Shown: positions 1-9,368, counted from the first letter of the stretch. The stretch is DNA of 64,000 nucleotides from an uncultured Castellaniella sp. (GCF_937988725.1 NZ_CALKHS010000004.1:124001-188000), one strand, 5' to 3'. Numbers and translations: made by a program. The notes: a model not told the origin generated them from the sequence alone.

Positions 1-2
1 AA

Positions 3-230
3 CGCTTCGCGGCATTGGCGCCGCATCTGGACGAGGAACTGGCGACGTTCTACACCGGCCTGCTGCAGTCCGAAGGCCGCCACTATCAGGGCTATCTGCG
101 TTTCGCATACCGGTTCGGCGAACCCCAGGACGTGGAACGGTCGATTCAGAAAATCCGTCAGGTCGAACAAGGCCTGATCGAATCCCCCGATCCTGAATTC
201 CGCTTCCACAGCGGGTGCCCCGCAGGCTGA
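3..230 (+). CDS. miaE: MiaE-type tRNA hydroxylase, C-terminal fragment
   Basis: This is the 3' end of a gene whose start lies before the window; the frame is open from the first bases to the TGA. The visible ~75 residues include LDEELATFYTGLLQSEGRHY followed by a YLRFAYRFG segment. These match the last metal-binding helices of MiaE, the non-haem di-iron monooxygenase that hydroxylates 2-methylthio-N6-isopentenyladenosine (ms2i6A) at tRNA position 37. The SEGRHY segment carries the Glu and His expected of the di-iron site. The call rests on the C-terminus only. Confidence 0.75.
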   Translation, partial: RFAALAPHLDEELATFYTGLLQSEGRHYQGYLRFAYRFGEPQDVERSIQKIRQVEQGLIESPDPEFRFHSGCPAG

Positions 231-249
231 GCCGGCGCGGACTCCAACG

Positions 250-891
250 CTAATGCAGGTCCCGCGTATACACGAATTTCGGCATGCTCCAGCCGAAGCG
301 CAGGGCCAGCAGGCGCAGGCCCAGGCCGATCAGCAGCGATCCGGCGACGACCAGGTTGTGGTTCCAGGCCAGGTACAGGCCGGCCAGGTACAGGGCGGCG
401 CTGACGATCGAGACGGTGGCGTACAGTTCGGCGCGAAACAGCAGGGGGATCTCGTTGCACAGCACGTCGCGCAGCACCCCGCCCACGCAGCCGGTGATCA
501 TGCCCGACACGATCGCCACGCCCCAGGGCAGGCTCAGGCCCAGGGCGATGTCCACGCCGATGATGGTGAAGACCACCAGCCCCACGGCGTCCAGGAACAG
601 GAACAGATGCCGCAGCGAATGCGCGAAACGGGCGATGGCGATGGTGAGCAGCGCCGCGCCCCCGGTGATCAGCAGATAGTAGGGGTGGGCGATCCACGAC
701 AGCGGGTGATGGTCGAGCAGCACGTCGCGCACCGACCCGCCGCCCAGCGCCGTGATGCAGCCCAGCAGGCAGACGCCCAGCCAGTCCATTTCGCGCCGCC
801 CCGCCGCCAGCGCGGCGGTCATGGCCTCGGCGGCGATGGCGATCAGGAACAGGACGTGCAGGAATTCGCTGGTGATGTCGGGGGCGGGCAC
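250..891 (-). CDS. Trimeric intracellular cation channel (TRIC/UPF0126, YicG-like) family membrane protein
   Basis: The 213-residue protein is almost entirely hydrophobic, with about seven predicted membrane helices arranged as two homologous glycine-rich halves. The signature GGGSVRDVLL near residue 52 and the related GGVLRDVLC near residue 137 are typical of UPF0126 proteins. Prokaryotic TRIC members form trimeric cation channels; the substrate of this one is unknown. The start is a GTG at 891; no good in-frame ATG lies near the N-terminus. It converges with the miaE remnant 19 bp away. The cellular role is inferred from the family only. Confidence 0.85.
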   Translation of the reverse strand: MPAPDITSEFLHVLFLIAIAAEAMTAALAAGRREMDWLGVCLLGCITALGGGSVRDVLLDHHPLSWIAHPYYLLITGGAALLTIAIARFAHSLRHLFLFLDAVGLVVFTIIGVDIALGLSLPWGVAIVSGMITGCVGGVLRDVLCNEIPLLFRAELYATVSIVSAALYLAGLYLAWNHNLVVAGSLLIGLGLRLLALRFGWSMPKFVYTRDLH

Positions 892-963
892 GCGGGGCCT
901 CTGGGCGGGATGGACGGACCAGCGGCCGCGCGCGACGCGGGCCGCCAGTCCGTATAGTAAGCG

Positions 964-987
964 CTCCGGCGCCCGTCGGCGCCGGAG
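964..987 (-). terminator. Probable terminator hairpin after the first chemoreceptor gene
   Basis: A perfect 10-bp inverted repeat (CTCCGGCGCC, loop CGTC, GGCGCCGGAG) lies 12 bp past the stop codon of the chemoreceptor gene on the minus strand. The tract that follows on that strand (CGCTTACTAT) is not a strong U-run, so termination may be partial. Confidence 0.5.
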
Positions 988-999
988 TCCTCGAAGGCG

Positions 1000-2598
1000 C
1001 TATTGAGCGGGCAGGGCGGCCGCCTGATGCTGCAGCTGGAAGACCCCCACGGCCCGGTTCAGGCCGCTCATCTGCTCGTTCAGGGACTGGGCAGCTTCGC
1101 CCGCCTGCACCACCAGCCCGGCGTTCTGCTGCGTGACCTGGTCCATCTGGGCGATGGCCTGGTTGATCTGTTCGATGCCGGACGCCTGTTCGCGGCTGGC
1201 CAGGGTGATCTCGCCCATGATGTCGGCCACGCGCTTCACGCTGGTGACGACTTCCGTCATGGTCTGGCCCGCGCCCACCGCCAGGGTGGCGCCGGAGCGG
1301 ATCTTCTGCACTGTGGTGTCGATCAGGCTGCGGATTTCATGGGCGGCGTTGGCGGACCGCTGCGCCAGGGCGCGGACCTCGGAGGCGACGACGGCGAAGC
1401 CCTTGCCCTGTTCGCCGGCGCGGGCGGCCTCGACGGCGGCGTTCAGGGCCAGGATGTTGGTCTGGAAGGCGATCGAATCGATGACCGCGATGATGTCGGA
1501 CATCTTCTGCGTGGAAGCATTGATGTCGTCCATGGTCTCGACCACCTGGGTGACGGTCTGCCCGCCCTGGGTGGCGACGTCGGACGCCGTGGCCGCCAGG
1601 GTGTTGGCCTGCTGGGCGTTGGCGGCGTTGTGGCCCACCGTGCTGGTGATCTCTTCCATGCTGGCGGCGGTTTCCTGCAGGGATGCCGCCTGCTGTTCGG
1701 TGCGGGCGGACAGGTCCAGATTGCCGTTGACGATCTGGCCGACGGACTGGGCGATCCATTCCGTGCCCTGGCGCACCTGGGAGACCGCCTGGGCGATGCC
1801 GTCGCGCATCACCATCATGGCGTGCAGCAGGCTGTGCGTGTCGCCGTCGCGCACGGGAATCTCCACCCGCAGGTCGCCTTGCGACATCCGGTGGGCGATG
1901 CCGATGACGGTGTCGGGTTCCCCGCCCAGCTGGCGCACCAGCCTGCGCGACAGGATGACGCCCACGGCCAGCAGGATCAGCGCCAGGACGCCTGCCGCCA
2001 GCGCGAATTCACCGGCCTGGCGCCAGACGATGGCATTGACCGTGTCCAGGTACACCCCCGAACCCAGGATCCAGCCCCAGGGCTCGAAGCCCTTGACGTA
2101 GGAGACCTTGTCCACGGGCCGGTCGGCGCCCTGCTTGGGCCACAGGTAGAACACGAAACCGTCGTGAGTGGGACTGGCCTTGACCGTGTCCACGAAGGCC
2201 ACGAACAGGCGCAGGCCGTTGGGATCCTTCATGCCGGACAGGTCCTGGCCGACCAGCTTGGGTGAAAACGGGTGCATCAGCATGCGCGGCTGCATGTCGT
2301 TGATCCAGAAATATTCCTGGCCGCTGTAGCGCATGCCGCGGATGGCGTCCATGGCCTGCTGCTTTGCCTGGTCCTCGGTGATCTTGCCCTGTTTCGCCTG
2401 GTCGTGGAAATACGTGACCACGCCGTAGGCGGTCTGCACGGCCTGTTGTGCGCCGACTTCCCGTTCGTGCAGCAGGGCGCTGCGTTCCAGCCACAGCAGG
2501 GAGCCCGTCAGCACGATGATGCCGACGATGGCCAGCAGGGTGAACAGTGTGAATTTGAATGAAGTGGTGCGTGTCCAGGCAGAGCGTGTGCGCGCCAT
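1000..2598 (-). CDS. Methyl-accepting chemotaxis protein with single-Cache sensor
   Basis: A 532-residue transducer: an N-terminal membrane helix (about residues 15-35); a periplasmic sCache_2-type domain (about 45-190) with the typical EYFWINDMQPRMLMHP and WILGSGVYLDTV segments; a second helix (about 195-215); a HAMP region; and the methyl-accepting cytoplasmic hairpin ending in the highly conserved AARAGEQGKGFAVVASEVR tip. It should sense a small periplasmic ligand, often a short carboxylate for this Cache type, and signal through CheA/CheW. ATG 2598 is chosen over a 56-codon upstream extension because GAGGA lies about 8 bases before it and the membrane helix follows directly. No C-terminal NWETF-type methyltransferase-docking pentapeptide is seen. 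Confidence 0.95.
   Translation of the reverse strand: MARTRSAWTRTTSFKFTLFTLLAIVGIIVLTGSLLWLERSALLHEREVGAQQAVQTAYGVVTYFHDQAKQGKITEDQAKQQAMDAIRGMRYSGQEYFWINDMQPRMLMHPFSPKLVGQDLSGMKDPNGLRLFVAFVDTVKASPTHDGFVFYLWPKQGADRPVDKVSYVKGFEPWGWILGSGVYLDTVNAIVWRQAGEFALAAGVLALILLAVGVILSRRLVRQLGGEPDTVIGIAHRMSQGDLRVEIPVRDGDTHSLLHAMMVMRDGIAQAVSQVRQGTEWIAQSVGQIVNGNLDLSARTEQQAASLQETAASMEEITSTVGHNAANAQQANTLAATASDVATQGGQTVTQVVETMDDINASTQKMSDIIAVIDSIAFQTNILALNAAVEAARAGEQGKGFAVVASEVRALAQRSANAAHEIRSLIDTTVQKIRSGATLAVGAGQTMTEVVTSVKRVADIMGEITLASREQASGIEQINQAIAQMDQVTQQNAGLVVQAGEAAQSLNEQMSGLNRAVGVFQLQHQAAALPAQ
1358..1428. repeat. 71-bp exact repeat shared by the two chemoreceptor genes (copy 1)
   Basis: This segment is base-for-base identical to 9771-9841, and similarity continues beyond it with scattered single-base differences. 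It encodes the signalling tip of the receptor hairpin. Both copies are in the same orientation. Confidence 0.85.
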
Positions 2599-2852
2599 GA
2601 TGTCGTCCTCAGATGAGGCCGCGCAGAGGGCTGAAAGGGATTTCCAGGAGCGGGTGCGGCGGGCCGAAATAGTGACGAGGCCCGAAACGGGCCTCTGTGA
2701 AACAGTGTATTGCCAGTCCGGTGGCGTTGCGTAGATGAACTGTGGCGTGATGTTCACAAGTTGCAATTAATTTTTCGACTGGTCATCCGGGCGGCGGCAT
2801 TAAGATGTCGCGTCTTCAATTTCCGGCGCCTGTGCGCCCGACGGCCCATTTC

Positions 2853-2906
2853 ATGGAACCCCCACGAATATCCAGCGACCCCCAGCCTCGCACGCCGCCG
2901 TTCTGA
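2853..2906 (+). CDS. Proline-rich 17-codon leader peptide upstream of mgtA (MgtL-like)
   Basis: The ORF MEPPRISSDPQPRTPPF ends 33 bp before the mgtA start and has six prolines in 17 codons. Salmonella mgtA carries a 17-codon proline-rich leader, MgtL, beginning MEPDP. There, slow or unstable translation of acidic/proline codons at low Mg2+ opens the downstream transcript. Length, the MEP start and proline density all agree here, although the sequence is otherwise different. The same frame could start 16 codons earlier at ATG 2805. No strong ribosome binding site is visible (GACGG lies about 8 bases upstream). Function is inferred from position and composition. Confidence 0.5.
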   Translation: MEPPRISSDPQPRTPPF

Positions 2907-2939
2907 AGACCCGACAGAATGGCGGCGCAGGAGAACCCG

Positions 2940-5705
2940 ATGCGTTTGACCATTCTGAAAGAATTGTTCGCGGGCTTTTTGCGTGCCCGCCACATGACCC
3001 GCCATTTCCGACGGCGATTCCTGCCCGATGCGGGCGCCCTGGCCAGGACCAGTCACGAAGTCCCGCCGGCGCTGGCCCAGGCGCTGCGCGCTGCCGCGCT
3101 GGCGCCCCCCGGTTCCGTGCTCGACCGGCTGGGCAGCCAGGCCTCGGGCCTGAGCGAGGACCGCGCCGACGCCCTGCGCGCCGAAGTCGGCTGGAACGAG
3201 GTCGAGCCCGAAAAGCCGCTGCCCTGGTGGCGCCACCTGTGGCATTGCTACCGCACGCCCTTCAACCTGCTGCTGACGCTGCTGGCGGTGGTGTCCGGCC
3301 TGACGGACGACCACGATGCGATGATCGTCATCGGCATCATGGTGGTGCTGTCCACTTTGCTGCGCTTCTGGCAGGAAGCCCGTTCCAACCGGGAAGCCGA
3401 CGCGCTGAAGTCCCTGGTCAGCAATACCGCGACGGTGGTGCGCCCCTGGGATCCCGGCCGGGATGCCGCCGCGCCGGCGCCGGAGGCGGGCGCGCGGCTG
3501 GCGGACGCCCTGGGCCGCCCCGCCGAGCTGGCCGTGCGCCTGCTGGTGCCCGGGGATGTGGTCCTGCTGGCGGCGGGCGACATGATTCCCGCCGACTGCC
3601 GGGTGTTGTCGGCCAAGGACCTGTTCGTGGCCCAGGCGGCCATGACCGGCGAGTCCCTGCCGGTGGAAAAATTCGCGCTGCAGCGCGACGAGACCGTCCG
3701 CAATCCCCTGGAACTGGACAGCGTCCTGTTCATGGGCACGAACGTGGTGTCGGGCTCGGCCCGCGCCGTCGTGCTGCACACAGGCGAACGCACGTATTTC
3801 GGGGCGCTGGCCGGCCGCGTCCTGGCGGCGGACCGGGTGCCGACGTCCTTCCAGCTGGGGGTCAACCGCGTCAGCTGGCTGCTGATCCGATTTATGCTGG
3901 TGATGGCGCCCCTGGTGCTGCTGATCAACGGCGTGACCAAGGGCGACTGGGGCCAGGCCCTGCTGTTCGCCGTGTCCGTGGCGGTGGGCCTGACGCCGGA
4001 GATGCTGCCGATGATCGCGACCTCCACCCTGGCCAAGGGGGCGGTCACCCTGGCGCGCCACAAGGTCGTGGTCAAGCAGCTGGATGCGATCCAGAATTTC
4101 GGCGCCATGGACGTGCTGTGCACCGACAAGACCGGCACCCTGACGCAGGACCGGATCTTCCTGGAACGCCACGTCGACGCCTGGGGCGAGCCATCGGACC
4201 GGGTGCTGGAGCTGGCCTGGCTCAACAGCCGCCATCAGACCGGCCTGAAGAATCTGCTGGATGTCGCCGTGCTGGAACAGGCGAGCGCCGAAGGGCCGTC
4301 GGGGGCGGCGGGGCGCTACCGCAAGATCGACGAGATGCCGTTCGACTTCGTGCGGCGGCGCATGTCGGTCGTGGTGGCGGATTCGGACGACGAGCATCTG
4401 CTGATCACCAAGGGGGCCGTCGAGGAAGTGCTGCAGGTCTGCGACCGCGTGCGGCATGGCGGCGCCGAGGTCCCCCTGACTCCCACGCTGCTGGAGCGGA
4501 TCCGGGCGGTGGCCGCCAGCCTGAACGAGGATGGCCTGAGGGTCGTGGCGGTCGCGTCGCGGGCGCTGCCCGCCGCGCGCCAGGCCTATGGCGTGGCGGA
4601 TGAGCGGGCCCTGGTGCTGGCCGGCACGATCGCCTTCCTGGACCCGCCCAAGGAATCCACCCGCGAAGCCCTGACGGCGCTGGCCGCGCACGGCGTGGCG
4701 GTGAAAGTCCTGACGGGGGACAACGAGCGCATCACCGCGAAGGTCTGCCGCGAAGTCGGCCTGGCGCCGCGCCTGGTGCTGCTGGGCGCGGACGTGGACG
4801 TCATGGACGACGCCGCGCTGGGGCGCGCCGTGGAAACCACGGATGTCTTCGCCCGCCTGACCCCCACGCACAAGTCCCGCATCGTCCGGGTGCTGAAGGC
4901 CAATGGCCATGTGGTGGGCTTCCTGGGCGACGGCATCAATGACGCCGCCGCCCTGCGCGCGGCCGACATCGGGATTTCGGTGGATTCGGCGGTGGACATC
5001 GCCCGCGAGGCGGCCGACATCATCCTGCTGGAAAAGAGCCTGATGGTGCTGGAGGCCGGTGTGATCGAGGGGCGCCGCACCTTCGCCAACATGCTCAAAT
5101 ACATCAAGATGACGGCCAGCTCCAACTTCGGCAACGTCTTTTCCGTGCTGGTGGCCAGCGCCTTCATCCCGTTCCTGCCCATGCTGCCCATCCATCTGCT
5201 GGTGCTGAACCTGCTGTACGACATCTCGCAGACGGCCATTCCCTTCGATGCGGTGGACGAAGAACAGCTGCAGCGGCCGCAACGCTGGGAGCCGGGCGAG
5301 ATCGGCCGCTTCATGCTGTTTTTCGGTCCGATCAGTTCCGTGTTCGACCTGCTGGCTTTCGCCATGATGTGGTTCGTGTTCGCGGCCCAGTCGGAGGCGC
5401 AGCAGACCTTGTTCCAGTCCGGCTGGTTCGTGGTCAGCCTGCTGACCCAGACCCTGATCGTGCACATGATCCGCACGCCCAAGGTCCCGTTCCTGCAGAG
5501 CCGGGCCGCCTGGCCCCTGTTGCTGATGACGGCCGCCATCATGATGCTGGGCTTGTTCCTGACCATGGGGCCCCTGGCGCTGGCGTTCAGCCTGCAGGCC
5601 CTGCCGCCGCTGTATTTCCTGCTGCTGCCCCTGATCCTGCTGGGCTACATGACGCTGACCCAGTGGATGAAGGGGCTGTACCGCCGCCGCTGGGGCTGGC
5701 AGTAG
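2940..5705 (+). CDS. mgtA: Magnesium-translocating P-type ATPase MgtA/MgtB
   Basis: A 921-residue P3B-type ATPase importing Mg2+ across the inner membrane. It shows the MTGESLPVEK actuator loop, the phosphorylation motif DKTGTLT, the LTGDNE and GDGIND hinge motifs, and about ten membrane helices including the long C-terminal bundle. Length matches the family (about 900). The start is set at ATG 2940 because AGGAG lies 7 bases upstream; an in-frame ATG at 2919 is also possible. The gene is divergent from the first chemoreceptor and convergent with the iron-transport ATPase gene, with only 9 bp between stop codons. The proline-rich leader at 2853-2906 suggests Mg2+-responsive attenuation. Confidence 0.96.
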   Translation: MRLTILKELFAGFLRARHMTRHFRRRFLPDAGALARTSHEVPPALAQALRAAALAPPGSVLDRLGSQASGLSEDRADALRAEVGWNEVEPEKPLPWWRHLWHCYRTPFNLLLTLLAVVSGLTDDHDAMIVIGIMVVLSTLLRFWQEARSNREADALKSLVSNTATVVRPWDPGRDAAAPAPEAGARLADALGRPAELAVRLLVPGDVVLLAAGDMIPADCRVLSAKDLFVAQAAMTGESLPVEKFALQRDETVRNPLELDSVLFMGTNVVSGSARAVVLHTGERTYFGALAGRVLAADRVPTSFQLGVNRVSWLLIRFMLVMAPLVLLINGVTKGDWGQALLFAVSVAVGLTPEMLPMIATSTLAKGAVTLARHKVVVKQLDAIQNFGAMDVLCTDKTGTLTQDRIFLERHVDAWGEPSDRVLELAWLNSRHQTGLKNLLDVAVLEQASAEGPSGAAGRYRKIDEMPFDFVRRRMSVVVADSDDEHLLITKGAVEEVLQVCDRVRHGGAEVPLTPTLLERIRAVAASLNEDGLRVVAVASRALPAARQAYGVADERALVLAGTIAFLDPPKESTREALTALAAHGVAVKVLTGDNERITAKVCREVGLAPRLVLLGADVDVMDDAALGRAVETTDVFARLTPTHKSRIVRVLKANGHVVGFLGDGINDAAALRAADIGISVDSAVDIAREAADIILLEKSLMVLEAGVIEGRRTFANMLKYIKMTASSNFGNVFSVLVASAFIPFLPMLPIHLLVLNLLYDISQTAIPFDAVDEEQLQRPQRWEPGEIGRFMLFFGPISSVFDLLAFAMMWFVFAAQSEAQQTLFQSGWFVVSLLTQTLIVHMIRTPKVPFLQSRAAWPLLLMTAAIMMLGLFLTMGPLALAFSLQALPPLYFLLLPLILLGYMTLTQWMKGLYRRRWGWQ

Positions 5706-5714
5706 CGGCGGCCG

Positions 5715-6761
5715 TCAAGGTTCCGGATAAGCCATGCAGGCGCCCAGGACGCGCAGACGGCCTTCGGCGCCCAGTTGCGGGGCCGACAGGGACGGCACGC
5801 GCAGGTCCAGGCATAGATTGCCCAGGTCCACCCCGATCAGGGTGTGGTCGCCGCGAAAGGAGCGGTAGTCCACCCGGGCGGGGACGCCGGGCCCGTCGGA
5901 CGTCCATTGCACCTGCTCGGGGCGCACCAGGACGCTGGCCGGCCCTTCGGGGCAGGGGCTGTCGGGATGGCGCGGCAGTTCGCCCAGGGCGCACGACGCC
6001 GTGCCGTCCGCGCGGCTTCGTCCCGGCAGGAAGATCGCCGGTCCGGTCAGACGGGCCACGGCGGCGCTGGCCGGCTGCCAGTACACCTGTTCGGGGCGGG
6101 CGCATTGCATGATCCGGCCCGATTGCATGACCGCCAACTGGTCGGAGACAGCAAAGGCCTCGCCGGGATCGTGCGTGACCAGGACCGTGGTGGTGCCGGT
6201 CTGCCGCAGCACGCGCGCGACTTCTTCGCACATGCTGCGGCGCAGGTCCAGATCCAGGGCGTTGAAGGGTTCGTCCAGCAGCACCAGCGAGGGCCCCGGC
6301 GCCAGCGCGCGGGCCAGGGCCACCCGCTGCTGCTGGCCGCCCGAGAGTTCATGCGGATAACGCCGGCCCAGTCCGGACAGGCCGGTCAGGGCCAGGACTT
6401 CCTCCACGCGTTCGCGGCGGCCGGCCTGGCGCGGCAGGCCGAAGCGGATGTTGCCTTCCACCGTCAGGTGCGGGAACAGCGTGCCTTCCTGGGGCACGTA
6501 GCCGATCCCCCGGCGTTCGGGCGGGACGAAGACGGTGGGCGAGGCCATGACGCGCCCGCCGAAGGCGATCCGGCCCTCGTCCGGCGGATCGAAGCCGGCG
6601 ATCAGGCGCAGCAGGGTGGTCTTGCCGCAGCCCGAAGGACCCAGCAGCGCCAGCACGGACCCCTGGGGGATGGTCAGGTCGATTCCGGACAGCACTTCGG
6701 TCGCGCCGAAATATTTGCGGATCCGGCTGAGGATCATCGGGTTTCCGGCGTCAGTGTCCAT
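5715..6761 (-). CDS. fbpC: Ferric iron ABC transporter, ATP-binding subunit (FbpC-like)
   Basis: A 348-residue ABC ATPase: Walker A LGPSGCGKTTLLRLIAG near residue 37, signature LSGGQQQRVALARAL near 140, Walker B LVLLDEPFNALD near 160, and the switch His in LVTHDPGEA. The C-terminal part of about 110 residues is the TOBE-like regulatory domain of CUT1/FbpC-type importers. The gene overlaps the 3' end of the permease gene by 11 bp as the last gene of a three-gene operon. Iron specificity is inferred from the linked FbpA-like binding protein. A shorter start at Met9 is possible. Confidence 0.92.
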   Translation of the reverse strand: MDTDAGNPMILSRIRKYFGATEVLSGIDLTIPQGSVLALLGPSGCGKTTLLRLIAGFDPPDEGRIAFGGRVMASPTVFVPPERRGIGYVPQEGTLFPHLTVEGNIRFGLPRQAGRRERVEEVLALTGLSGLGRRYPHELSGGQQQRVALARALAPGPSLVLLDEPFNALDLDLRRSMCEEVARVLRQTGTTTVLVTHDPGEAFAVSDQLAVMQSGRIMQCARPEQVYWQPASAAVARLTGPAIFLPGRSRADGTASCALGELPRHPDSPCPEGPASVLVRPEQVQWTSDGPGVPARVDYRSFRGDHTLIGVDLGNLCLDLRVPSLSAPQLGAEGRLRVLGACMAYPEP

Positions 6762-8301
6762 GGTGCAGCATCCGGCGAGTGAAGACCCAGACCGGCAGGA
6801 TCGAGACGATCACCAGGAGGGCGGCAAAGGGGGCGGCCGCCGCGTATTCCGCGTCGGCCGTGTAGGTCCAGACCTCGGTGGCCAGCGTGACCGTGCCCGT
6901 GGGGGCCAGCATGAGCGTCGCGGTCAGTTCGCGCACGATCTCCAGCATCATCAGGGCCAGGGCGGCGCCGATGCCGGGCGCGATATTGGGCAGGATGACC
7001 GTGAGGAATACGTGGAAGGGGCGCCGCCCCAGGCTGCGGGCGATGGCCTCGATCTGGGGCGGCACCAGTTCGATCGAAGCGCGCAGCGAGGACTGGGCCA
7101 GCGGCAGGAACAGGATCGCGTAGGCGATCAGCAGGACGCTGAGCCCCTGGTACAGGGCCGGCGCCAGCCGGATCGACAGAAAGACCAGGGCCAGGGCCAC
7201 CACCACGCCGGGCAGGCCGTGGACGATGTAGGGCAGGCGCTCGGCGATCTGGGCCAGGCGGCCCCGGTGCCGCGCCGCCAGCAGCACCAGCGGAATGGCC
7301 AGCAGGCTGGTCAGGACCGCGCCGGAACCGGCCAGGGCCAGGGTGCCCTGGATGGCGGGCAGGATCTGTTCGTAGCCGCGTCCGGCGGAGCTGCCTTCCA
7401 GCAGCCAGTAGGCCAGGGTGGCCAGCGGCACGCCCAAGGACACCAGCCCCAGCAGGCCGAAGGCCGCCAGGATGGGCCAGACGGCGCGGCCCAGGGCGGC
7501 GGGGCGCGCCTGCCGCGTCGCCCCGCGTCCGACCCGCGCGATGCGGCGCCCCGCCCGCAGCCGCATTTCCGCCCAGGCGGCGGGAATGCAGAGCAGCATC
7601 AGGACGATGGACTGCATGGCGGCGGAGGCGCTGTCGAACTGCAGCTCGTAGGATTCGAAGATGGCGGTGGTGAAGGTCTGCACGCGCAGCAGGGCCAGGG
7701 CGCCGAACTCGGCGAACATGTGCGTCAGCACCAGCAGGGCGCCTCCGCCCAGCGCGGGCAGCAGCTGCGGCAGCAAGGCATGGGTGAAGGCGTGCCAGGG
7801 GCCGTGCCCCAGGGAACGGCAGACGTCCTCCAGCCCCGGATCGGTGCCGCGCAGGGCGGCGGCCACGGGCAGATAGACCAGCGGATAGGTGGACAGCGCC
7901 AGGATGAAGATGGCGCCGCCCAGGTTCTGGAAGGCCACGTCGATGGAGGCCCAGGCGTAGCTGGATACGAAGGCGGGTACGGCCAGGGGCAGACCGGCGG
8001 CCACGCGCCACCAGCGCCGGCCGGGCAGGTCGCTGCGTTCCACGCACCAGGCCACGCCCAGGCCGATCAGGGACGCCAGGATCATGACGCCCGCCGCCAG
8101 CGTGACCGTGTTGCCCAGCAGTTCCAGGGTGCGGGCGCGGAACAGTTCGGCGGCCGCCCCGGCCAGACCGGTCTGGGCCGTGCGCAGGGCGACGTAGATC
8201 AGGGGAAGGACGACCAGCCCCACCGGCAGCAGGGCGGACAGGGTCATCCAGGTCGGCGGCATGGCAGGCCGCCGGCCCGCCATGAAAGCCGGGCGCGTCA
8301 C
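6751..8301 (-). CDS. fbpB: Ferric iron ABC transporter, fused permease (FbpB-like)
   Basis: A permease of about 516 residues made of two fused BPD_transp_1 domains with about twelve membrane helices. An EAA-type loop is present in each half, including ASIELVPPQIEAIARSLG in the second. This double-length form is typical of FbpB/SfuB. Translation probably begins at GTG 8301, which overlaps the stop of the binding-protein gene (GTGA); ATG 8283 is an alternative. It carries Fe3+ from the periplasmic binding protein, driven by the ATPase encoded downstream. The frame stays open well upstream, but that part overlaps the binding-protein gene and is not coding. Confidence 0.92.
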   Translation of the reverse strand: MTRPAFMAGRRPAMPPTWMTLSALLPVGLVVLPLIYVALRTAQTGLAGAAAELFRARTLELLGNTVTLAAGVMILASLIGLGVAWCVERSDLPGRRWWRVAAGLPLAVPAFVSSYAWASIDVAFQNLGGAIFILALSTYPLVYLPVAAALRGTDPGLEDVCRSLGHGPWHAFTHALLPQLLPALGGGALLVLTHMFAEFGALALLRVQTFTTAIFESYELQFDSASAAMQSIVLMLLCIPAAWAEMRLRAGRRIARVGRGATRQARPAALGRAVWPILAAFGLLGLVSLGVPLATLAYWLLEGSSAGRGYEQILPAIQGTLALAGSGAVLTSLLAIPLVLLAARHRGRLAQIAERLPYIVHGLPGVVVALALVFLSIRLAPALYQGLSVLLIAYAILFLPLAQSSLRASIELVPPQIEAIARSLGRRPFHVFLTVILPNIAPGIGAALALMMLEIVRELTATLMLAPTGTVTLATEVWTYTADAEYAAAAPFAALLVIVSILPVWVFTRRMLHHGH

Positions 8302-9329
8302 GCCAGGCCGGCCTCGCGGCGCAGCGCAATGGCGTCGGCGGCGTCGCCCAGGTCGGCCGGGGAGACGTCCGGGGGCATCAGTTGGTCGAAAGGCTTCAGA
8401 TCGTAGGGCGTTTTCACGCCCGGGCGCAGCGGGTATTCCGCTACCGTGTCGACGACAGCTTCCTGGCCGGCCTGGCTGACCATGAAGGCCAGCAGCTTCT
8501 GGGCGGCGTCCGCGTGGCGGCTGGTCTTCAGGACCCCCGCGGCGGACACGGTGATCAGGCCGCCCGGATCCTTCGGGCCGGCGTAGTGCAGGCCGGCCTT
8601 CATCTTGTCGGCGCCGACTTCGTTGGCGACGATGTACCAGTAGTAGTTGTTGACCAGCGCCGTGGCGATTTCGCCGCGCTCCACGGCCCGCATGGCGGCC
8701 ATGTTGCCGTTGTAGATGCGGCCGAATTCCTTCAGGCCCTTCAGCCAGGCCAGGGCGGCGTCGCGGCCCTTCAGCAGCTTGATGGCGATGATCTGTTCCT
8801 GAAAGGCGCCGCTGGTCGGCACGAAGCCGACGCGGTCCTTCCAGGCGGCCGTGGCCATGTCCATGACGGAGGCCGGCAGCTCGGATTCCTTGACCATGTC
8901 CTTGTTGTAGACGGTCACGCGGCTGCGGGCGGTGACGCCGACCCAGGTCTTGTCGCGGGCGGTGTAGCCCGGCCGCACCTGGCTGAGGGTGCCGTCGGGC
9001 AGCGGGGCCAGCAGGCCCTTTTCGGCCAGCGCCGCGACGGGCGGGCTTTCTTCCGCGTAGAACACGTCGGCCGGGGAACGGTCGCCTTCTTCGATGATCT
9101 GGTTGGCCAGCTGCGTGCTGCTGCCCTTGCGGATTTCGACCTGGATGCCCGTGGCCTTGGTGAAGGCCGCCACCAGGGCGGTGGTGGTCTTGGCATGCTG
9201 GCCGTTGTACAGCACCAGGGATTGGGGGGCTGCGGCGCGCGCGGTGCGCAGGGCGGGCATGCCCAGCAACGCGCCCGCGCCCAGCACCGCCCCGTTGCGC
9301 AGAAAATCGCGACGTGAGGAAGTCTTCAT
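8298..9329 (-). CDS. fbpA: Periplasmic ferric iron-binding protein (FbpA/IdiA family)
   Basis: A 343-residue extracytoplasmic binding protein with a twin-arginine-type signal (SSRRDFLRNG, then a hydrophobic stretch and an ARA cleavage region near residue 31). The mature part starts with LVLYNGQHAKTT, and tyrosines 229-230 in NNYYWY correspond to the tyrosine pair that binds Fe3+ in FbpA. It is the first gene of an fbpABC operon. A Fur-box-like sequence lies about 40 bp upstream of the start, consistent with iron repression. Other metals or organic cations cannot be excluded from sequence alone. Confidence 0.92.
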   Translation of the reverse strand: MKTSSRRDFLRNGAVLGAGALLGMPALRTARAAAPQSLVLYNGQHAKTTTALVAAFTKATGIQVEIRKGSSTQLANQIIEEGDRSPADVFYAEESPPVAALAEKGLLAPLPDGTLSQVRPGYTARDKTWVGVTARSRVTVYNKDMVKESELPASVMDMATAAWKDRVGFVPTSGAFQEQIIAIKLLKGRDAALAWLKGLKEFGRIYNGNMAAMRAVERGEIATALVNNYYWYIVANEVGADKMKAGLHYAGPKDPGGLITVSAAGVLKTSRHADAAQKLLAFMVSQAGQEAVVDTVAEYPLRPGVKTPYDLKPFDQLMPPDVSPADLGDAADAIALRREAGLA

Positions 9330-9368
9330 GCTCGGGTTCTCGAAAAAGGATTCGAGAACGATTGTAAG

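Noticed and set aside
2754..5465. A 903-codon open frame on the minus strand across mgtA
   Set aside because: It is rich in His, Gln, Gly and Arg without any domain, and mirrors the GC-rich codons of the intact P-type ATPase gene on the other strand.
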